Source: an uncultured Dehalococcoidia bacterium (GTDB taxonomy: Bacteria > Chloroflexota > Dehalococcoidia > Lucifugimonadales > CATQGZ01). From it: a stretch of DNA of 64,000 nucleotides. The stretch is taken from contig OY282365.1 in the NCBI GenBank assembly GCA_958295685.1, positions 1,674,001-1,738,000 of the forward strand, read 5' to 3'. This document shows, one piece after another, positions 59,901 to 64,000 of this stretch; positions within the stretch are counted from its first letter, which is position 1; every line of letters starts with the position of its first letter. The notes beneath the pieces were generated by a model. The model was given only the letters and a program-made list of their open reading frames with translations, had not been told where the DNA came from and ran no database searches. The position numbers and the translations under genes are program-made.

Positions 59901-62900
59901 TGTTGCCTATCCTCCGCTCCACTCGGACCGCGGTGATGGCTCTGCCGAAGACTCTGGTTGGCGGCGTACCCAGTGTCAGAGCCACCGACGCGCCGGTGGT
60001 GGTGGCGCTGAACCCGGAATAGGCGGCCGGAGCGCCCGGGGTGACGTCGATGGTGTCCCACGGCCCTGCGCCGCCTCCGTTCACTCCGCGCACGCGGTAC
60101 CAGTACGTCGAGCCGGTGGTGAGATGGGTGGAGCCGAGTCCATGCTCCTTGCTGCCTGCGCCGTGACCGGCTGGGGGGATGGGCTGCCAGGTGGTCCCGC
60201 CGTCCGTGGAGAACTGGAAGTGGTACGACGTTGCGCCGGGGGCGTCGCCCCATTTCACCAGGCTCCCGGTGGGTGGAAGGGTGGCGCTCCCGCCGTTCTG
60301 TTCGCCGCGCAGGTCGAACGGGCCGTCGCTCGGCGGCGGGCCGCCGCCGGCGTCCGTCGTTGCGGAGGATGTGCTCGACCACGCCGGGCTGCCTACGGAG
60401 TTCACGGCGCGGATGCGGTACGTGTACGTCGTCGAGGTCGCGAGCGCAGCGTCCAAGTAGTCGGTGTCGCCCGGGACAGGTCCGGGTGACACGTCCGCGT
60501 AGTTCCCGGAGCCGGCCTTGCGCTGGAGCGTGTAGCTCGTTATCGGCCGCCCGTTGGCGGCGGGCGCGGTCCAGGAGAGGTCTATCTCCGTCGCGCCGTT
60601 GATTGCACCCTTGGCCGCGGTCAGGTCAGTTATGGCGTCCGGCACGTCGGGGTCCGTCGTTGCGGACGGCTCGTTCGACCACGCCGCGCTGCCTATGGCG
60701 TTGACGCCGCGTATGCGGTAGGTGTACGTGGTGCCGGGCGTGAGGCCGGTGTCATCGTAGATGGTTGCGCCGGCCCCCGGGGACGCCGCCAGCGTGTAGT
60801 CCCCGGAGCCGGCCTTGCGCTCCAGCCGGTAGCCGCTGAAGTTGCGGCCGTAGTTGACGGGCGCGTCCCACGCGAGTCGGATCGACCTCGCGCCCTGCTT
60901 GGTTGCTCTCAGGTACGTTGAGGCGGGCGGGGCTTGGTCCGTCGTCGCGCTGGGTTGGTTGGACCACGCTCCGTGGCCGACGGAGTTCACGGCGCGGATC
61001 TGGTAGGTGTACCTCTCCCAGGGCGTGAGGCCGGTGTCCTTGTAGCTGGTTGAGGTTGCCGATATGGTCGTCGATACGTTCGCGTAGCTCCCTAAGCCGC
61101 TCTTGCGCTGGAGGGTGTATCCGGTGATGGGCGCTCCGTTGTCGTCGGGCGCGGTCCACGTCAGGTCGATCGCGGTCGAGCCGTCCTTGGCTGCGGACAG
61201 GTCCGGTAGGGCCGACGGAACCTGGGCGGCGTTCGTCGTTACGAACAGTTCGTTCGACCACGCGCCATCGCCTACGGAGTTCGCGGCGCGGAGGCGGTAC
61301 GTGTATGCCGTGCTGTGCGTGAGGCCGGTGTCGGTGTAGCCGGCTGTGGTTTCTAAACTGTTTGTCTCGATGGTCGAGGTCGCTATGTCCTCGTAGTTCC
61401 CTGAGCCGGCCTTGCGCTGAAGGGTGTAGCTCGTTATGAGGGCGCCGTTGTCGGCGGGCACGGTCCAGGACAGTACCGCGGAGCGGTACGGGTCAGCGGA
61501 AGGGAGCGTTGCGGACAGGTCCGTTATGCGCGCGGGCGCGGCGGCGTCCGTCGTTGCGCTCGCCACGTTGGACCACTCCGCGCCGCCTACGGAGTTCGCC
61601 GCGCGCAGGCGGTACACGTACGTAACGCCGGGCGCGAGGCCGGTGTCGGAGTAGCTAGTATCGCCTGCCGCGATGGTCGTAGTGGCGACGTCCTCGTAGT
61701 TCCCGAAGCCGCTGCTACGCTGGAGCGTGTAGCCCGTTATCGGCCGCCCGTTGGCGGCGGGCGTGGTCCACGTCAGGTCGATCCCGGTCGAGCTCGTGGA
61801 GGTTGCGTACAGGTCCGTTATGCGCGCGGGCGGGGCGTCGTCCGTCGTCGCCAGAGCGTCGAAGGGGGACCAATCCGAGTCGCCTACGGAGTTCGTGGCC
61901 CGGATATGGTACGCGTGTCTATTTCCGGGCGTGAGGCCGGTGTCCAAGTAGCTGGTTGAGGTTCCCGATATGGGCGGAAGCTCCATCCACGTCGGTCGAT
62001 CATCGCTTATGCGATGGATGGTGTAGCTCGTGATGGCGGCTCCGTTGTTATTGGGCGCGGTCCAGGTAAGGCGGATCTGCGTCGCGCCGTTGGTTGCGTC
62101 CTTGACCGCCGACAGGTCCGTTACGGCGTCCGGTACGGCGGCGGGCGTCGTTTCGGACGGCTCGTTCGACCACTCCGCGCTACCTCTGGAGTTCACGGCG
62201 CGGATTCGGTAGGTGTACGTCGCCGCGGGCGTGAGGCCGGTGTCCGAGTAGGCGGTCGCGCTGGCCGCGATGGTCGTGGTCGCGATGTCCTCGTAGCTCC
62301 CGGAGCCTGCCTTGCGCTGGAGCGTGTAGCCGCTGATGGGCTCTCCGTTGGCGTCGGGTGTGCTCCACGACAGGTCGATCCTCCTCGCGCTTGTGGAGGT
62401 TGAGGACAGGTCCGTTATGGCGTCGGGCGCGGCGGTGGCCTCCGTCGTTACGCTCGCCACGTTGGACCCAGCGCTGTTGCCGACGGAGTTGCGAACAAAG
62501 ATGTCGAACCTGTATCCGGTGCCGGGCTCGATGGTGCCGGTCATGGTGATGGTGGTCTTGCTCCCGTCTACCACCGCAGTCCACGCATTTACCAGATTCC
62601 ACACCTCCGGTAGCTCTGAGTTTTGCGGGCGCCGCCGAACCGAGTACCGGTCTATGGCGGCTCCATTGTCTGCGGGCGTGGTGAACACAAGGTCCACGGA
62701 GCGGTGCGGGTCAGAGGCCGTGGGGGCTGCCGTGAGGTCCGTTATGGCGTCGGGCGCGAGGGTGTCCGTCGTCGCGCTCGGCTCGTTCGACCAATCCGCG
62801 TTGCCTACGGAGTTCGTAGCCCGCAGACGGTACGTGTACATACCGCCGGGCGTAACGGTGTCCGAGTAGCTGGTCGAGGTTGCCGCGATGGTCGTAGTCG

Positions 62901-64000
62901 CAATGTCCGCGAAGCTCCCGGAGCCCGCCTTGCGCTGCAGCGTGTATGCGCTGATGGCGGCGCCGTTGGCGGCGGGCGCGCTCCACGTCAGGTCCACCCT
63001 CCTCCCGCCGTCCTTGGTCGCCGTGAGGTCCGTTATGGCGTCCGGCGCGAGGGTGTCCGTCGTTTCGGACGCTTCGTTCGACCACGCCGCGTCGCCTTCG
63101 GAGTTCTTGGCGCGGATGCGGTACGTGTACGTGCCGCCGGGCGTAACGTCGGTGTCCGTGTAGCTGTCCGCGCCTACCGCGATGGTCGAAGTCGCTAGGT
63201 CCGCGTAGTTCCCGGAGCCGCTCTTGCGCTGGAGGGTGTAGCCGCTGATGGCGGCGCCGTTGGGGAAGGGCTTGGTCCAGGACAGGTCTATCTCCCTCCC
63301 GCCGTTGGTTGCGTCCTTGATTGCCGAGAGGTCCGACACGGTGGCCGGCGGGGCGTTGTTCGTAGTCGCCGAAACATAGATGGTCCACGCCCCGTTGCCC
63401 ACGGAGTTGGCGGCGCGGATGCGGAACGAGTGCAGCGTTGCGGGCCTGAGGCCCGTGTACGAGGTGCTGGTTGCGCTTGCCGCTACGGACTCGAACCTCC
63501 ACACCGGTCGATCAGTGCTTATGCTCTGAACGGTGTATCCGGTGATGTCGGCGCCGTTGGCGGCTGGCGCGCTCCACGTAAGGTCGATCGCGGTCGAGCT
63601 TACGGCGGTTGCGGCCAGGTCCGACACCGTGTCCGGCACGGCGGCGGCCGTCGTCGCGCTCGGTGTGTTCGACCACTCCGCGTCGCCGACGGAGTTGGCA
63701 GCGCGGATGCGGTACGTGTAGGCCGTCGCGGGGGTGAGGCCGGTGTCGGAGTATGTGGTCGCGCCCGCCGCTATGGACGTGGTCGTGGTCGCGTAGCTCC
63801 CGGAGCCGCTCTTGCGCTGCAGCGTGTAGCCGGTGATGGCTTCTCCGTGGGCTGCCGGCGCGGTCCACGACAGGTTGACCCCCCTCGCGCCGTTCCTGGT
63901 TGCGGTCAGGTTCGTTACGGCGGCGGGCGCGGCGGTGTCCGTCGATTTGAGGGGTATGTTGGACCAGTCGCCGTTGCCGACGGAGTTCTTGGCCCGAATC
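50914..64000 (-). CDS. Giant fibronectin type III surface protein, N-terminus outside the window
   Basis: More than 4360 residues in one open frame. The ATG-equivalent at 63639 is just an internal GTG; I checked that the frame continues to base 64000. I count about 39 complete fibronectin type III domains of 90-95 residues, each with DLSAT...SWTAP..NG..ITGYTLQRK...TSYSDTGLTPGTTYTYRIRAVNSVG...WSNE. One or two divergent modules lie near 60.0-60.3 kb. After a glycine hinge (GGGGGGGG, near 52.3 kb) comes a non-FnIII region containing LDPAALSFTVRQGGGNPSAKTF, similar to BACON-like domains, and a ZU5-like stretch ending LTNFSRYVLTIGG. A stalk of about 20 TPAP/TPRP-type repeats, one transmembrane helix (ALWLILGGLLVAVAIAAAGAFFYF) and a short basic tail finish it. 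Predicted cell-surface adhesin or matrix protein anchored by its C-terminus. Confidence 0.93.
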   Translation of the reverse strand, partial: IRAKNSVGNGDWSNIPLKSTDTAAPAAVTNLTATRNGARGVNLSWTAPAAHGEAITGYTLQRKSGSGSYATTTTSIAAGATTYSDTGLTPATAYTYRIRAANSVGDAEWSNTPSATTAAAVPDTVSDLAATAVSSTAIDLTWSAPAANGADITGYTVQSISTDRPVWRFESVAASATSTSYTGLRPATLHSFRIRAANSVGNGAWTIYVSATTNNAPPATVSDLSAIKDATNGGREIDLSWTKPFPNGAAISGYTLQRKSGSGNYADLATSTIAVGADSYTDTDVTPGGTYTYRIRAKNSEGDAAWSNEASETTDTLAPDAITDLTATKDGGRRVDLTWSAPAANGAAISAYTLQRKAGSGSFADIATTTIAATSTSYSDTVTPGGMYTYRLRATNSVGNADWSNEPSATTDTLAPDAITDLTAAPTASDPHRSVDLVFTTPADNGAAIDRYSVRRRPQNSELPEVWNLVNAWTAVVDGSKTTITMTGTIEPGTGYRFDIFVRNSVGNSAGSNVASVTTEATAAPDAITDLSSTSTSARRIDLSWSTPDANGEPISGYTLQRKAGSGSYEDIATTTIAASATAYSDTGLTPAATYTYRIRAVNSRGSAEWSNEPSETTPAAVPDAVTDLSAVKDATNGATQIRLTWTAPNNNGAAITSYTIHRISDDRPTWMELPPISGTSTSYLDTGLTPGNRHAYHIRATNSVGDSDWSPFDALATTDDAPPARITDLYATSTSSTGIDLTWTTPAANGRPITGYTLQRSSGFGNYEDVATTTIAAGDTSYSDTGLAPGVTYVYRLRAANSVGGAEWSNVASATTDAAAPARITDLSATLPSADPYRSAVLSWTVPADNGALITSYTLQRKAGSGNYEDIATSTIETNSLETTAGYTDTGLTHSTAYTYRLRAANSVGDGAWSNELFVTTNAAQVPSALPDLSAAKDGSTAIDLTWTAPDDNGAPITGYTLQRKSGLGSYANVSTTISATSTSYKDTGLTPWERYTYQIRAVNSVGHGAWSNQPSATTDQAPPASTYLRATKQGARSIRLAWDAPVNYGRNFSGYRLERKAGSGDYTLAASPGAGATIYDDTGLTPGTTYTYRIRGVNAIGSAAWSNEPSATTDPDVPDAITDLTAAKGAINGATEIDLSWTAPAANGRPITSYTLQRKAGSGNYADVSPGPVPGDTDYLDAALATSTTYTYRIRAVNSVGSPAWSSTSSATTDAGGGPPPSDGPFDLRGEQNGGSATLPPTGSLVKWGDAPGATSYHFQFSTDGGTTWQPIPPAGHGAGSKEHGLGSTHLTTGSTYWYRVRGVNGGGAGPWDTIDVTPGAPAAYSGFSATTTGASVALTLGTPPTRVFGRAITAVRVERRIGNTGPWEVVGTLGASSSVWTDVTAVGNTTYVYRLRAVNTAGVGDPTPQQSVTLGPGRPGAPTGLSATASTASSIKLEWTAPADDGGAAVSSYSIERADGSGLYAEVSRTAAGETGYEDTGLSPGQTYYYLIRAVNAHGTGGWSSRALATTPATSQPGRITNLSAAKDATDRSTEIDLAWSAPAANGAAISSYRLERKVGSGSYEVIATSTPIAVSATSYSDTDLTPGTTYTYRIRATNSLGDAAWSNESGAMTDDVPDVITDLAATATSSTAIVLSWTAPDDNGAAITSYTLQRKSGTGNYTDVSMAIAGSATGYTDTGLTPATMYTYRMTAFNAVGNTGWSNQPSATTPDAPPARITDLSASVSAADRYRSVSLSWTPPAANGEPITSYLVQRKTGSGNYTTVALLPDTGLTPGTTYMYRVRAVNAVGSALWSNVASVTTVATAAPDAVTDLAATTTSARGIDLSWSTPDANGEAISSYTIQRKSGSGNYADIATSTIAAGATAYTDTGLTPGASYTYRIRARNSVGDGAWSNEPSATTPAAPPDAITDLTATAASSTQIRLTWTPPAANGAAINSYTIERKAGSGSFVALGTGPGAAANSFTDYGLTPSTTYTYRMTAFNVEGGSDWSNEATATTPSAQAPSAVANLAATAASSTQIRLTWTAPSDGGSPITGYTLQRKSGSGSYTNVSTTISATATSYLDTGLTPGTTYTYQISARNSEGAGAWSSNEPSATTNSAAPAAVADLSAATASSTAISLSWTAPNAHGEAISGYRLERKAGSDSFALVSSSIAGGATTYTDTGLTPATTYTYRIRAANSEGNGAWSNEPSATTANAAPAAITDLRAAKDATNPTSTINLAWTAPAAHGAAITGYTLQRKIGTGNYEDVSTAIAAGATTYSDTDLTPGTQYTYRIRAVNSVGNGDWSNEPSAATDNAAPAAITDLSAAAATSTVIDLSWTAPAAHGAAISGYTLQRKSGSGSFANVSTTIAAGATTYTDTGLTPATTYTYRIRAANSVGDADWSNEPSAKTDNAVPDAVEDLSAAKDATNPTTQIRLTWTAPNNNGADITSYTIQRISDDRPTWTELPPISGTSTSYLDTGLTPGNEHSYNIRATNSVGDAEWSNFALATTDSAPPAAVTDLSATATSSTEIVLSWTAPAAHGEAITGYTLQRKSGSGNYKDIATTTIAASATSYSDTGLTPATEYTYRIRATNSEGDAAWSNEDSATTDNAAPAAITDLSATAASSVAVNLSWTAPAAHGEAITGYRLERKAGTGNYGLVSSTIAASATTYSDTGLTPETTYTYRLRAANSIGDAAWSNEAPETTPAPGAPEPVSDLSATWDATNGGTDIDLSWTAPNNNGSAITGYRLERKAGTGNYGLVSSTISATSTTYTDTGLTPATQYTYRIRARNSVGNAAWSNESSAMTGTAAPAAVSNLSATKDGTNGSTEIDLTWTAPSDNGDAITGYTLQRKEGSGGVYADVSMAISATSTSYSDTGLTPGTTYTYRIRAVNSIGDAGWSNEPTATTDNAAPAAITNLRATKDGAREIDLSWTAPAAHGQPIQRYTLQRKTGSGIYTDVSTAISATSTTYSDTGLTPATTYTYRIRAVNSVGNADWSNEDDATTDAAAPAAVSNLSATKLDSTRISLSWSAPNTNGAPIINYAIERKAGSGNYAHVATRQASAIRYTDTGLTPGTQYTYRIRAANSIGSAEWSNEPSATTDATAPARITGLSATKDATNGSTQINLSWTAPAANGEAISSYTLRRKTGSGDYADIATSTIAAGDTSYSDTGLTPATTYTYQIRAVNSVGNADWSNEADATTDAAPPDAITDLAATKDATNGSTEIDLSWTTPAANGAAISSYTIERKAGPGSFTQLSGSPGPAATSYRDTGLTPGTTYTYRLRAWNTQGAGAWSNEADATTDATAPARITDLSATKDATNGAREIDLSWTAPAANGAAISGYTLQRKSGSLSYEVIATTTIAVSATSYTDTGLTPGTAYTYRIRAANSVGNADWSNEDDATTDAAAPAAITDLDATAASSVAIRLTWSAPAAHGASITSYRLERKAGSGNFALATTTTIALNATSWLDTGLTPSATYTYRLRAANSIGDAEWSNEAPETTPAPGAPEPVSDLVAAKDATNGSTEIDLTWSAPADNGAAISGYRLERKAGPGSYVVASSTIDAAATSYTDTGLTPGTAYTYRIHATNSAGDGAWSTGSSATTDAAAPAAITDLDATPDATNGSTEIDLSWTPPAAHGAAISGYRLERKEGSGPYTLVSASISAGAASYSDTGRTPGTTYTYRIRAANSEGSADWSNEDDATTENAAPARITDLSASVASSTAIRLTWTTPAAHGAAISSYRLERKAGPGSFALATTTTIAVTATSWLDTGLTPGTTYTYRLRAANSVGAAEWSNESNVIARDPAPPDAVTNLSATPDATNGSTEVDLTWTAPDDSGQPITSYTLQRKSGSGNYANVSPAPSVGDTSYSDTGLTAGTAYTYRIRAENSEGPGEWSNEASATTQGGGGGGGGGGAFFLPPTGPAPPPAAPTTNVIALDPAALSFTVRQGGGNPSAKTFAVWNTKFRGMVFKVSENVRWLTSTLSEDRSNGPGDPAQVSVSANVAGLSVGTHTGLLQIVSGTAENSPQTVTVRLTVIGAEADWGVAGPGRSARIETPDGSAELAVSADAASAAVEIRLTRLDVSTLSGKPAEIGRVALAVELDTFDANTGVLKPTEYSSAVTLRLRLPEDDGAACGDGRAQVYRVSDGGRWTLLTHRCETDDSGRVWAVAALTNFSRYVLTIGGTPAVPATTPTPRPAATATPAPAVTPTPAPVTTPTPAPAATATPRPAATATPRPVTTATPAPAATATPRPVTTATPRPVTTATPAPVRTATPAPVRTATPAPVRTPTPAPAATATPTPAPTATPAPVAAALATPTPAPTAAPTAQTEDGEDRGGGGALWLILGGLLVAVAIAAAGAFFYFRLYRKPQGLTPPANPGQA

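Overview
The window is GC-rich bacterial chromosome, most likely from a Chloroflexota bacterium of the Dehalococcoidia/SAR202 type. That placement is an inference. It rests on a lipoprotein solute-binding protein with a long Glu/Val/Lys stalk, the paired DUF1501 and DUF1800 genes, a short one-core EF-Ts, several TPP enzyme, SDR, VOC and aldo-keto reductase genes, a nickel superoxide dismutase, and very compact promoters. There is no rRNA. One tRNA, Pro(GGG), lies at 50.5 kb.

Layout. 0-2 kb: rpsB-tsf-pyrH on the minus strand. 2-6 kb: peptide-type ABC transporter (lipoprotein and two permeases, no ATPases). 6.5-12.8 kb: Ppx/GppA, SixA, a DnaQ-DinG helicase, an OGG1-type glycosylase and a beta-hydroxyacid dehydrogenase. 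13-19 kb: benzoylformate-decarboxylase-like TPP enzyme, collagen-like lipoprotein, CNNM/CBS protein, glmU. 19-26 kb: orphan permease and two small catabolic clusters. 26-32 kb: sodN, DUF1501, DUF1800, an NHL protein. 32-37 kb: lepA, and the divergent rpsF-ssb-rpsR-PPIase group. 37-41 kb: a VOC / ArsC-like / SDR operon plus a PAC2-like gene. 41-46 kb: a zinc- or manganese-type regulon (Fur-family regulator, His/Asp/Glu-rich binding lipoprotein, ATPase, and a permease present twice through a recent 1045-bp tandem duplication). 46-50 kb: a MacB/FtsX-type ABC exporter. 50.9 kb to the right edge: a giant fibronectin type III surface protein, incomplete at its N-terminus.

Three things stand out. 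First, the ArsC/Spx-like gene at 38.8 kb has an in-frame TGA exactly where the family has the first Cys of its CxxC, followed by a near-ideal bacterial SECIS hairpin, so it is probably a selenoprotein. Second, four intergenic elements (6.0, 27.4, 37.8 and 50.2 kb) share one design: a promoter with a 17-bp spacer, a start codon 6 bp after the -10, an array of a short word, a conserved CAGCTA core, and an inverted copy of that same word. The word differs between loci but always matches its own inverted copy. Two of the four carry a fragment of an HUH (RAYT-like) transposase. I do not recognise this family. Third, a MITE-like family with terminal GTAAC...GTTAC and 8-bp target duplications has inserted at a ribosome-binding site, at a start codon, upstream of the ribosomal-protein promoter, and into one of the word elements, where it expanded into an 817-bp array.

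Smaller fossils are a 17-codon piece of ctaB, Q-loop fragments of an Opp-type ATPase, and a duplicated C-terminal anchor of the giant protein.
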